Shown piece after piece: positions 17,645 to 25,274 of a stretch of 41,588 nucleotides of DNA. The notes below the pieces were generated by a model that searched no databases, was not told where the DNA came from, and saw nothing but the letters and a program-made list of their open reading frames with translations. The first letter of the stretch is position 1. Each line of letters starts with the position of its first letter. The position numbers and the translations under genes are program-made. The stretch covers positions 1 through 41,588 of the forward strand of contig JAFGIB010000054.1 in assembly GCA_016929805.1 (NCBI GenBank), in the 5' to 3' direction. Origin of the DNA: Deltaproteobacteria bacterium. Its GTDB lineage: Bacteria; Myxococcota_A; Polyangia; Polyangiales; JAFGIB01.

Positions 17645-18583
17645 ATGTTCCCTACCTTCGGCAGGGTATTCGGCGAGCCGATCCCCGCGTATTTTACGCT
17701 GCTCATGGTTGGATTCGTGGTCGCGACCTTTTTAGGCGCGCGTTGGGCCAAGCGATCGCGACAGGACCACAATGTTATAATCGATCTCGGTCTCGTGTCG
17801 GTCATCGCCGGAGTCGCCGGTGCTCGGATATTGCACGTTTTAGCTGATGGCTATTTTTGGGACTACGTTCACTTATGCACCGATCCGGTTGCGGTCGTAT
17901 GGCGTGACGTAACCACGCCGGGCGAATGCCGTCACTTCGAAGGGGCATGGGATAGCGCCAAAGGACTTTGCCACGCCGCGCGGCGGGATTGCTTCGCATG
18001 GCTCAAGTTTTGGAACGGCGGGTTGACCTATTACGGGGGTTTGGCCGCCGCCGCTTTATATGGCCTATGGTTTTTGAAACGCGAAGCGTTTCCCATCTGG
18101 AAGGCCGCGGATATGGCCGGAATGATGATTCCGCTCGGTCTTTTTTGGGGAAGGCTGGGCTGTTTTTTCGGCGGCTGCTGCTTTGGGTCGCCTACCGATC
18201 ACGGCTTCGGCGTCTCTTTCCCCCCGGGGTCCGCCGCGAGTCGAAAGCAGTTTGAGCTGAACCTAATCGAGAGCAAGGACTTACCCTCGTTGCCTGTACA
18301 TCCGACCCAACTCTACGAGGCCGCCGGCTGTCTGGTTATCGCGTTTATCGCGGCGGTTTGGATTCATCCCCACAAGCGATTCGACGGGCAAGTTTTTTGC
18401 GTTTTTTTAGCGCTCTACGCCGGATTGAGATTCGCGCTCGAGTACTTGCGAGCCGACGACCGTGGAAGCCTGTTCGGGCTATCGACTTCCCAATTTCTCG
18501 GGTTAGCGGTCGTCGGCGCGAGCCTTATGCTGTGGAATTACCTATCGCGTCGATCAAAGCGACTGCTGCAGCTACCCGGTTAA
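17645..18583 (+). CDS. lgt: Prolipoprotein diacylglyceryl transferase
   Basis: A 312-residue integral membrane enzyme that transfers diacylglyceryl from phosphatidylglycerol to the lipobox Cys of prolipoproteins. Family signatures: GGLTYYGGL (125-133), GRLGCFFGGCCFG (169-181), HPTQLYEA (219-226) and EYLRADDRG (266-274), with multiple transmembrane segments. A Cys-containing insertion (about residues 77-117) sits between the second membrane segment and the GGL motif; I remember similar insertions in deltaproteobacterial homologues. I use the ATG at 17645; an upstream GTG at 17597 is in frame, and neither has a strong ribosome-binding site. It overlaps the 3' end of convergent parB by 12 bases. 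Its substrates would include the many lipoproteins encoded here. Confidence 0.95.
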   Translation: MFPTFGRVFGEPIPAYFTLLMVGFVVATFLGARWAKRSRQDHNVIIDLGLVSVIAGVAGARILHVLADGYFWDYVHLCTDPVAVVWRDVTTPGECRHFEGAWDSAKGLCHAARRDCFAWLKFWNGGLTYYGGLAAAALYGLWFLKREAFPIWKAADMAGMMIPLGLFWGRLGCFFGGCCFGSPTDHGFGVSFPPGSAASRKQFELNLIESKDLPSLPVHPTQLYEAAGCLVIAFIAAVWIHPHKRFDGQVFCVFLALYAGLRFALEYLRADDRGSLFGLSTSQFLGLAVVGASLMLWNYLSRRSKRLLQLPG

Positions 18584-19438
18584 AACCTCCAATATGCGGT
18601 CCAGCTCGTCATAGCTCGAGAACGAGATATTGAGGTGACCCTTTCCGTTCCGATCCGCGACCACCACCCGGGTTCCCAACGAGCGGCTCAGCCGTTCTTC
18701 CAGATCTCGAATATTGGGATTAGGCCTCGTCGGTTGCGATTTTTCTCGCTCTTTTTGCGCGGTCGCCGCGCCGCGGGCCCGACGTTCCGTTTCTCGTACG
18801 CTCCAGCCTTTGGCGATGGCTTCCTGCGCGAGCTTTTCGATTAGGCGATTTTCTCCCGCGCTCAGCAACGCACGGCCGTGGCCTTCGCTGAGCTCGTCCG
18901 ATTCTATTCTTTCAGCCACGGATTCCGGCAGCTTGAGCAATCTGAGCGCGTTGGCGACCGTGGAGCGATCCTTACCTAGTAACTTCGCTATCGAGTCCTG
19001 ACTGTGGCTGTGCTCATTGATCAGACGCTGAAATCCTCGCGCGACCTCTAGCGGGTTTAGGTCTTCCCTTTGAAGATTCTCCACCAGCGCGGCTTCAAAA
19101 GCCTCGGTTTCGGAAAGCTCCCTGACAAAGACCGGGATCTCGTAAATGCCGGCTCGCTGAGCCGCTCGCCACCGCCTTTCACCGGCGACGATCTCGAAGC
19201 CTCCTTGAGCCCGCTTTCTGACCAGTACGGGCTCCAGCATTCCGACTTCCTTGAGAGAGGCGGCGAGCTCGTCGATCTTTTCCTCGTCAAAACGCGACCG
19301 CGGCTGGGAGCGGTTTGAGTGCAGTTCCTCGATTCGTGCCATGAAAATATTGGTGCTCGAGCTTGGAACCGGAGCAGCGGAGGGCAGCAATGCATCCAAC
19401 CCTCGCCCCAACGCGCGTCGTTTGCTTGAATCAGACAT
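18572..19438 (-). CDS. parB: Chromosome partitioning protein ParB
   Basis: A 288-residue centromere-binding CTPase-type ParB. The N-terminus starts with the ParA-interacting pattern KRRALGRGLDALLP. The ParB/Srx domain has FEIVAGERRWRAAQRAG (the GERRWRA nucleotide-binding motif) and LVENLQREDLNPLE. A helix-turn-helix (QDSIAKLLGKDRSTVANALRL) follows, then a C-terminal dimerisation region. The ATG directly abuts the parA stop (TAG then ATG), indicating translational coupling. I looked for the canonical parS palindrome TGTTTCACGTGAAACA and saw no match in this window. Confidence 0.95.
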   Translation of the reverse strand: MSDSSKRRALGRGLDALLPSAAPVPSSSTNIFMARIEELHSNRSQPRSRFDEEKIDELAASLKEVGMLEPVLVRKRAQGGFEIVAGERRWRAAQRAGIYEIPVFVRELSETEAFEAALVENLQREDLNPLEVARGFQRLINEHSHSQDSIAKLLGKDRSTVANALRLLKLPESVAERIESDELSEGHGRALLSAGENRLIEKLAQEAIAKGWSVRETERRARGAATAQKEREKSQPTRPNPNIRDLEERLSRSLGTRVVVADRNGKGHLNISFSSYDELDRILEVLTG

Positions 19439-20215
19439 CTATTCGACACCCTGGTTATTAACGTGCTTTTCTAGGATTTCCCGCGCCAAGTGCAGATAAC
19501 CTTGGGCGCCTCTTGAACCCGCGTCATAGAGTATGACGGGTTTACCATAAGAGGGCGCCTCGGCGAGCCGCACGTTTCGAGGAATGATGGTTTTATAAAC
19601 GTGAAAGTGTTTGCTGACTTCCGCCGCGACCTGATTGGAAAGGTTGTTTCGCGGATCGAACATGGTTATAAGAACACCGTCCACGCGCAAGTCGGAGTTG
19701 AGAGCGCTGCGCACGCGGTTAATCGTACCCATTAGAAAACCGAGACCCTCCATCCCGTAGTATTCAGCTTGTAGCGGAACTATTACGGTATCGGCCGCGA
19801 CCAGCGCGTTGATGGTCAAAATGCCGAGAGAGGGGGGGCAGTCGATGATGATATAGTCGAAGTAGTCGCGGATAGCGTTGGTCGCGTTTCGCAGGCGAAA
19901 GGCTCGGTCCTCGGCCCCGATAAGCTCGACCTCCGCGCCCACGAGATCGGGATTGGAAGCGACCAAGCGCAAATACGGTAGCTCGGTTTGAATCATGCTG
20001 TCGGACAGCGTCGCTTCACCGGAAAGCACCGCGTATAAGTCGTTTGGATTCGAGCCCCGTACGTATCCCAAACCGCTTGAGGCGTTTCCTTGTGGATCCG
20101 CGTCTATCAGCAGCACTCGTTGCTCGGCAACCGCCAGGCTCGCGGCGAGATTGACCGCCGTAGTCGTTTTACCGACACCGCCTTTCTGATTCGCGATCGC
20201 TACCACGATTCCCAT
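19439..20215 (-). CDS. parA: Chromosome partitioning ATPase ParA (Soj)
   Basis: A 258-residue Walker-type ATPase that drives segregation of ParB-parS complexes. The N-terminus MGIVVAIANQKGGVGKTT holds the deviant Walker A motif (residues 11-18) with the signature lysine. LLIDADPQGNASSGLG and DYIIIDCPPSLG supply the A' and Walker B elements. The ATG at 20215 gives the standard family N-terminus; the frame stays open a further 63 codons upstream, but that stretch has no similarity. It is first in a two-gene operon with parB. Confidence 0.95.
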   Translation of the reverse strand: MGIVVAIANQKGGVGKTTTAVNLAASLAVAEQRVLLIDADPQGNASSGLGYVRGSNPNDLYAVLSGEATLSDSMIQTELPYLRLVASNPDLVGAEVELIGAEDRAFRLRNATNAIRDYFDYIIIDCPPSLGILTINALVAADTVIVPLQAEYYGMEGLGFLMGTINRVRSALNSDLRVDGVLITMFDPRNNLSNQVAAEVSKHFHVYKTIIPRNVRLAEAPSYGKPVILYDAGSRGAQGYLHLAREILEKHVNNQGVE

Positions 20216-20593
20216 TTGCTGAAGTCTACCACCAAGAGTCTTCTGTCGGCTCCGAATCGAGTTCAAAAGATATTCGCCCAAGTGGAACCAATTCCTATCA
20301 TAATCGCGCGCTTTTTCACCTTGGGGCCCGCTAAAAACCGAAGTTATTTTTCCGCCGACCCTTACTATCGAATAGGCTATAGCCCCGCGTCCGACACAGG
20401 CCAACCGGCGACGATGTCGATTATTTAGGAGACACCTTAATTCGCCGTCGTTTCAGTCGTGAAAGAGATGTTGACGGCAAAGAAATTCGAAAAACTTGCA
20501 GCTTTTTTTGTCGTGGTAATCAGAAGTAGTAGTGTGTCGTTATATGTAAGACACCATTTCTTTTTACCAACCTTATGTAAAGGGGCTAAGCAA
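20216..20593. other. Divergent intergenic region upstream of parA
   Basis: A 378-bp gap between parA (minus) and the small acidic protein gene (plus). It becomes AT-rich after about 20470. Open frames here lack family similarity. Promoters for both directions are expected, but I could not place them. Confidence 0.4.
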
Positions 20594-20767
20594 ATGCGAC
20601 ATTCAAACGGCCCAAAACGGTACAGCTCATACCAAGATTTCGAAAGAGAGGAAATACGTCCTTATTTTCGCATCGGGTTTTCGGTTGATGATCTGGAGAA
20701 CGAAGCGAATTATCGCGATCAAGACTATTCGTCCGATGAAGAGGTCGAAGAGCTCGATTTTGGTTAA
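20594..20767 (+). CDS. Small acidic hypothetical protein
   Basis: A 57-residue protein, unrecognised. The N-terminus is basic and aromatic (KRYSSYQDFE), the middle reads REEIRPYFRIGFSVDDLENE, and the C-terminus is strongly acidic (SSDEEVEELDFG). AGGGG lies nine bases before the ATG at 20594, the best ribosome-binding site in this region. An in-frame GTG at 20459 would add 45 residues with a hydrophobic stretch; I consider it less likely because it lacks a Shine-Dalgarno sequence. No membrane segment in the short form. It could be a small regulator or adaptor, but the sequence alone does not say. Repeats A3 and B2 follow it. Confidence 0.5.
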   Translation: MRHSNGPKRYSSYQDFEREEIRPYFRIGFSVDDLENEANYRDQDYSSDEEVEELDFG

Positions 20768-20826
20768 AGAGCGGTTCTGGATTTTTTTTGTTCTTGTGCT
20801 GAACAGCGTTATCTCATTTCTAAGTA

Positions 20827-20882
20827 GAGTCCGTTTCATAGATGCTTCCACTCGTTTTTTAGGCGGGACGGCCCCATCTGCA
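20827..20882. repeat. Palindromic repeat family A, half copy A3
   Basis: Left arm only: GAGTCCGTTTCATAGATGC, then GGCGGGACGGCCCCATCTGC, matching A1 (2001 onwards). The right arm is missing; repeat B2 starts about 10 bp later, as if B2 replaced it. Confidence 0.65.
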
Positions 20883-20891
20883 TACCTTTAG

Positions 20892-20990
20892 TTTCGAGCG
20901 AAGATAGAAATCTCTATCAGAGATTTCCAGTCGCCATTGACTCCTCGAAATGACAGATTATGCCGTTTCGCCACCACTTTTTGAGAAGTC
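20892..20990. repeat. Palindromic repeat family B, copy B2
   Basis: TTCGAGCGAAG...GAAATCTC, then AGAGATTTCC and CTCCTCGAAATGACA, followed by the conserved flank GATTATGCCGTTTCGCC...TTTTTGAGAAGTC. It aligns with B1 over its length and ends 20 bp before the map start codon, so it lies in the map leader. Confidence 0.7.
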
Positions 20991-21010
20991 ACGGTACATG
21001 GAGATAACAA

Positions 21011-21856
21011 GTGAATTCTATTGAAGTCTTAAGTCCAGTCATGATCGAGCGAATGCGCGAATCTTGCCGTATCGCCGCTGATACGCTGGTGATGATTGGA
21101 AGCAGAATCCGGTCCGATATCACCACCGATGAGCTGAATTCGATAGTACACGAGTACACGGTTGCGCGCGGCGGATGGCCTTCGTCGCTCAACTATCACG
21201 GATTTCCGAAGAGCGTCTGCACAAGCGTAAACGAGGTTATATGTCACGGTATCCCGGGCCCTTATAAGCTTAGAAACGGGGATATCGTCAACGTTGACGT
21301 AACGACCTATTACCCCGCGAAAAACGGTTTTCACGGCGATACGAGCGCGACCTTTTACGTGGGAAAGCCGAGCCGGGAAGCGATTCACGTGGTCGAAGTA
21401 TCCAGATACTGTCTTGAGTTGGGAATCGCGGCAGTGCGCGACGGAGCGCGCGTCGGCGATATAGGAGCGGCTATACAAGAATACGCGGAGAGCGAGGGTT
21501 GCTCGGTGGTTCGAGATTTCGTAGGGCACGGCATCGGCCGCCAATACCATGCCGCTCCTCAAATTCCCCATTTCGGCAAACAAGACAGTGGAAGGCGGCT
21601 GAAAGCCGGGATGACATTCACTATCGAGCCGATGATTAATCTCGGTGGGTATGAATGCGATTTAATGGCTGACGGCTGGACGGTAAAGACTCTTGACCGC
21701 TCTCTATCCGCGCAATTCGAGCATACGGTTCTCGTGACGAGAGAGGGGTGCGAGGTGCTAACCGCGAGATGTCAGCCTCTGGAAAACAGCGAAGACAAAC
21801 CCTGGGCTCGACTTGGCCGCCTTTCCAGTCCAGCGGCGTTTACTAACTCAACTTAA
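21011..21856 (+). CDS. map: Methionine aminopeptidase, type I
   Basis: A 281-residue cytoplasmic enzyme that removes the initiator methionine from nascent proteins. The five metal ligands are visible: Asp96 in NVDVTTYY, Asp110 in FHGDTS, His173 in VGHGIG, Glu206 in FTIEPM and Glu237 in QFEHTV. The substrate-binding His is in LNYHGFPKSVCTSVNEVICHG. There are three extra residues between the first two Asp ligands compared with E. coli. A C-terminal tail of about 25 residues has no family counterpart. The GTG at 21011 is preceded by GGAG at a good distance. Repeat B2 ends just upstream and may sit in the 5' leader of the transcript. Confidence 0.95.
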   Translation: MNSIEVLSPVMIERMRESCRIAADTLVMIGSRIRSDITTDELNSIVHEYTVARGGWPSSLNYHGFPKSVCTSVNEVICHGIPGPYKLRNGDIVNVDVTTYYPAKNGFHGDTSATFYVGKPSREAIHVVEVSRYCLELGIAAVRDGARVGDIGAAIQEYAESEGCSVVRDFVGHGIGRQYHAAPQIPHFGKQDSGRRLKAGMTFTIEPMINLGGYECDLMADGWTVKTLDRSLSAQFEHTVLVTREGCEVLTARCQPLENSEDKPWARLGRLSSPAAFTNST

Positions 21857-21906
21857 ATCTAGTTTTTTTATGTAACCATTTATTATTATTTTATTTTTAT
21901 CTCGCT

Positions 21907-22581
21907 TCACGCGCCTTTTGTAGACGCGTAGCCACGCTTTGCTTTGACCGATACGATTCGGCGTTCCGGTAATAGACAAGCGGTAAGCTCACCGCCGTAA
22001 ACACAGCCGGTATCGATTCCTATCGCATGGGGATGAAGCTGTAACCCTTGGCTCGCGTGGTGGCCGAAAAATACTGTTTCCGGTCCTTTCCAGAGGCTTC
22101 CCCAAAGCGGACCTTCTGTTTTGCTCTCGGACCCGGTTCCATCAGACCGGATGGTCCGCACGTTCAGTAAAATAAAAGGATCCTGGCGCTCAAGATCGAT
22201 TCCAGGCTCCAAACCGGCGTGTACGACGATCGCTTTGTGATCCGGCAAGCGTAAAAAAAAAGGAAAGTCCTCGAGCAATCTCCAGTTTTCCTCTGTTAGA
22301 ACGGTCGTAAGAAGAGAGAGCGACCTAGGCAATACAGTGGGTTCTTCGCGGTTCCTAACCGCCTTTTTCCAGGAAAGCAGCGCGTGGTCGTGGTTTCCAA
22401 GAACCGAACGGCCGCCGATTTTCTTCACGAAGTCGAGAACGCCTTTGCTATCCGGTCCTCGCCCCACGAGGTCTCCCACGAAGACAACATCGTCGCCCGG
22501 ACGGAACTCGCACGCGTGTAACAGCGCATGTAGCTCCGAGATGCAGCCGTGTACGTCGCCTATTACAATCGTTTGCCGCAT
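21907..22581 (-). CDS. ApaH/PrpE-like metallophosphoesterase
   Basis: A 224-residue calcineurin-type phosphoesterase. The metal-binding motifs are in order: GDVHG (residues 8-12), GDLVGRGPDS, GNHDHALL, VVHAGLEPG and FFGHHA. The layout is that of bacterial symmetrical diadenosine tetraphosphatases (ApaH) and related PrpE/serine-threonine phosphatases; the exact substrate cannot be set from sequence. As an ApaH-like enzyme it would hydrolyse dinucleoside polyphosphates or RNA caps; as a PPP phosphatase it could counter the kinases in this window, which is speculative. The ATG at 22581 gives the standard N-terminus. It is convergent with map and divergent from scpA across repeat C3. Confidence 0.85.
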   Translation of the reverse strand: MRQTIVIGDVHGCISELHALLHACEFRPGDDVVFVGDLVGRGPDSKGVLDFVKKIGGRSVLGNHDHALLSWKKAVRNREEPTVLPRSLSLLTTVLTEENWRLLEDFPFFLRLPDHKAIVVHAGLEPGIDLERQDPFILLNVRTIRSDGTGSESKTEGPLWGSLWKGPETVFFGHHASQGLQLHPHAIGIDTGCVYGGELTACLLPERRIVSVKAKRGYASTKGA

Positions 22582-22636
22582 TTCGAGTCTCAAAACAATT
22601 TGACACAACCTGTCTCCGGGATAGCGCCTTATTATA

Positions 22637-22770
22637 CTTTAACGTTGCAAAAAACCCGTCGGCGTAAAGCGCTTCGCTCGCGAAAAACAGCGCGAACTAA
22701 GGGCGTGCTCACTTTTTTTGGGCCTCACTTAGGGTGCACTAAGCTGCGGCCTAAGAAAAGTTCCGCGCGC
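22637..22770. repeat. Palindromic repeat family C, truncated inverted copy C3
   Basis: Inverted relative to C1. It starts CTTTAACGTTGCAA and continues through the right-arm blocks (CCGTCGGCGTAAA, GGGCGTGCTCACTTTTTTTG, the centre with AGGGTGCACT, and AAAAGTTCCGCGCGC). After 22770 similarity stops, so the outer part of one arm is lost. It occupies the divergent promoter region between the phosphatase and scpA. Confidence 0.75.
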
Positions 22771-22861
22771 GTTCTGAGGCCTGAACGTTTACTTAGAGAC
22801 TCCGCGCTCGCCAAAAAATCCGGGCGAGCGAACAGGTTATTTGGTAGTAGTATGGGCTCTG

Positions 22862-23647
22862 ATGGAATCTGGGATTAGCAACGACACGACCTTTCGTATT
22901 GAGCTGCCGGTATTCGAAGGACCGCTCGATCTGCTCCTGCACTTAATTAAGAAGCACGAATTGAACATCCTCGATTTGCCGATTGCGTTTGTCGCGGAGC
23001 GTTATCTCCACTACCTCTCGTTAATGCAACAGCTCGATTTGAACATCGCCAGCGAGTACCTTTTAATGGCGGCGACGTTGGCCCATATCAAGTCCAAGAT
23101 CATGCTGCCCACGCCGCCAATAGACCAGAGCGATGATGAGGAAGAGAGTTATGAGGATCCGCGAGCGGAGCTGATTCACCGACTGTTGGAATACCAAAAA
23201 TATAAGGAAGCTGCTGAGCAGTTGGGCGGCCGTTCGATCGCGGGGCGGGACGTGTTCGGGCGAGGCTCCCCCTCTTTGAAATCGGAGTCTTCGGCGCCGC
23301 TGGCTGAAATCGGCCTTTTTAGGCTGTTAGACGCGTTCGAGAGGATTTTACGGAGAGTCGATGATCGGCAGGCATTTGATATCTCCGTGGAACGGATCTC
23401 TATTCGCGACCGGATTCGCGTGCTTACCGAGCTACTGCGCGAACGCAGAGCGTGTAGCTTCGACGAGCTTTTTGAGAACAACCACACGCTTTACGAGTTC
23501 GTGGTAACCTTTTTAGCGCTGCTCGAGATGACCAGGCTGTCGATTACGCGTCTCTACCAGGCTGATTTTAACTCTCCGATTTATATCAATTACGCGTTGC
23601 TCGACGCTGACGAACCGACGCTTCCGCCCGCGAGCGATGGCGACTAG
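22862..23647 (+). CDS. scpA: Segregation and condensation protein ScpA (kleisin)
   Basis: A 261-residue kleisin subunit of the SMC-ScpAB condensin. The N-terminal block FEGPLDLLLHLIKKHELNI is the family hallmark. LNIASEYLLMAATLAHIKSKIMLP follows, then an acidic linker, and a C-terminal winged-helix part (TFLALLEMTRLSITRLYQ). The ATG at 22862 is the most natural start; in-frame TTG 22841 is possible because AGG precedes it. scpB begins 25 bases downstream, and the two are almost certainly co-transcribed. The SMC gene is not in this window. Confidence 0.95.
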   Translation: MESGISNDTTFRIELPVFEGPLDLLLHLIKKHELNILDLPIAFVAERYLHYLSLMQQLDLNIASEYLLMAATLAHIKSKIMLPTPPIDQSDDEEESYEDPRAELIHRLLEYQKYKEAAEQLGGRSIAGRDVFGRGSPSLKSESSAPLAEIGLFRLLDAFERILRRVDDRQAFDISVERISIRDRIRVLTELLRERRACSFDELFENNHTLYEFVVTFLALLEMTRLSITRLYQADFNSPIYINYALLDADEPTLPPASDGD

Positions 23648-23672
23648 CAAATGGTAGAACACGGGGCGATCA

Positions 23673-25118
23673 ATGGCGAAAATGAACGTAAAAAAGAGAA
23701 GGAAACCATATAAGAGCGAAAAGGGCAAAACGGCTGAGGTGGCCGCCGCCCACGAGCCGGTGGTCGAGGCCGCGAGCAGCGAAACGAAGCCCGATAAGCA
23801 AAAGAAGCGTCCAGTTCCCGAAGAAAAAAGCGCTGAAGAGGCGCTAACGAAGGCCGAGCCCGGCGGCGATGGCGGGGCTATTTCGACGGTTGTTAGCGAC
23901 GAAGCAGAGGCGGATAAGCCCGAACCGAGCACGAATTCGGGTAAAAATCACGATGAACCGCCTATTTCGTATCTTTCTGAGCTTACACCAGCCGTAAGCG
24001 TTCACGGGTCAAACAACTCGGCGGCCGATTCGCCTGTAAAACCGAGCGCGCCCGCAGGGCCGGCGAGGATGGTACTTGCTGTACCTGACGAGCCGGCGCG
24101 GGGACGAATGCCGGTTTTACAGGATGAATTGGCCGCCGTCGTAGTCAAACAGCAGGTCGCCCCTGAACCGTTGCCACAAACCGAAGCAGGCCGACAGGAT
24201 GAAAGAGGAATCGAACCAGCGCAGAGCTTCAGCTTCGGCGAGCAGCTAAGCCTGGAGATCGACGATTCTACGCATGGCGAAACTCCGGAAAAAACGGCTC
24301 GTCTGAAGCTCAAGAGCGTCATCGAAAGTCTCATCTTCGTATCGGATAAACCGATTTCGGTTGCGCATTTGAGAAAGACCGCGCGGGCTCGAACCGCCGA
24401 AGTCACGTCGATCCTCGACGAGCTTATTCAGGATTACCGGGGACGGGGAATCGAACTGGCGGAAGTCGCGGGGGGATATGTTTTTCGGTCAGCGCCGCAA
24501 TGTGCTTCGTTCGTAAGAAATTATATCGCGCAAAGGCCGGTTCGACTTACCCAAGCGCAATTAGAAACCTTGTCGATCGTGGCGTATCGACAGCCGGTGA
24601 CACGCCCCGAGATAGAGGAGGTTCGCGGGGTTGACACGGGGTCCGCGATAAAGGTCTTACTGGACCGAGGTTTATTGAAAATGCTCGGTCGAAAAGACGA
24701 ACCAGGCCGTCCCTTGCTCTACGGAACGACCCTCTATTTCCTTGAATTTTTTGGAATGAAAAGTCTAAAGGATCTTCCCACGCTAAAGGAATTCAGCGAT
24801 TTGACCGAAGAGAATCGAGAGCTTTATCGAAAAAAAACCGGGGAAAACGTAGAAGAAGCGAAAAATTTGCTTTTCGCTTCAGACGACGCGGATGACGGGT
24901 TGACTGCTTCTCGAAGCGAAAACGAAGAATGCAAAGGGGAAGAGGAAGCAGATAGTACAAACGATCAAGATAACGGCGTCGCTAGTCACAAAAGCGAATT
25001 CGAGCCGTTTAATGATCGAGTGTTTGAAGACGACGAAGAGATATTAAACGAGAAGCGGGATAATCTAGACGATTTTATGGACGAAGAGGGGTTAGATATC
25101 GATAGTGATGACGTGTAA
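23673..25118 (+). CDS. scpB: Segregation and condensation protein ScpB with long terminal extensions
   Basis: A 481-residue partner of ScpA. Only about residues 208-400 form the ScpB core (two winged helices): KSVIESLIFVSDKPIS, then RLTQAQLETLSIVAYRQPVT, and LGRKDEPGRPLLYGTT. Usual bacterial ScpB is about 180-250 residues. Here a basic, then Ala/Pro/Glu-rich N-terminal extension of about 200 residues and an acidic C-terminal tail of about 80 residues flank it, both probably disordered. An 80-bp piece of the N-terminal extension (23994-24073) recurs in the intergenic region at 26891-26970. The ATG at 23673 has GGGG six bases upstream. Confidence 0.92.
   Translation: MAKMNVKKRRKPYKSEKGKTAEVAAAHEPVVEAASSETKPDKQKKRPVPEEKSAEEALTKAEPGGDGGAISTVVSDEAEADKPEPSTNSGKNHDEPPISYLSELTPAVSVHGSNNSAADSPVKPSAPAGPARMVLAVPDEPARGRMPVLQDELAAVVVKQQVAPEPLPQTEAGRQDERGIEPAQSFSFGEQLSLEIDDSTHGETPEKTARLKLKSVIESLIFVSDKPISVAHLRKTARARTAEVTSILDELIQDYRGRGIELAEVAGGYVFRSAPQCASFVRNYIAQRPVRLTQAQLETLSIVAYRQPVTRPEIEEVRGVDTGSAIKVLLDRGLLKMLGRKDEPGRPLLYGTTLYFLEFFGMKSLKDLPTLKEFSDLTEENRELYRKKTGENVEEAKNLLFASDDADDGLTASRSENEECKGEEEADSTNDQDNGVASHKSEFEPFNDRVFEDDEEILNEKRDNLDDFMDEEGLDIDSDDV
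23994..24073 (+). repeat. 80-bp direct repeat D, copy D1 inside scpB
   Basis: This stretch matches 26891-26970 in the same orientation, ungapped over 80 bases with 5 mismatches by my count. It encodes about 26 residues of the disordered ScpB extension (VHGSNNSAADSP and PSAPAGPAR). It contains small inverted repeats (GGCG...CGCC and GCCCGCAGGGC). Confidence 0.85.
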
Positions 25119-25274
25119 TCTCAATAGACGGTATCCACGGTATCTAGTGAAGAATTGCGGAACTCGAATCTCCTAAGAAATGAGTTGAGCTATCGACATA
25201 AATCGCGAGTCGAACTTGACCAAATGTGGCTGAAAGCCTGATCCTAGAAAGGCGCTTAACTAAAGGTTTTAAAT

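Noticed and set aside
18572..20215. A parS centromere near parAB
   Set aside because: I searched by eye for TGTTTCACGTGAAACA and close variants and found none in the window; sites may lie elsewhere.
20216..20404. N-terminal extension of ParA by 63 residues
   Set aside because: The MGIVVAIANQKGG start at 20215 is the standard ParA N-terminus; the upstream frame has no similarity.
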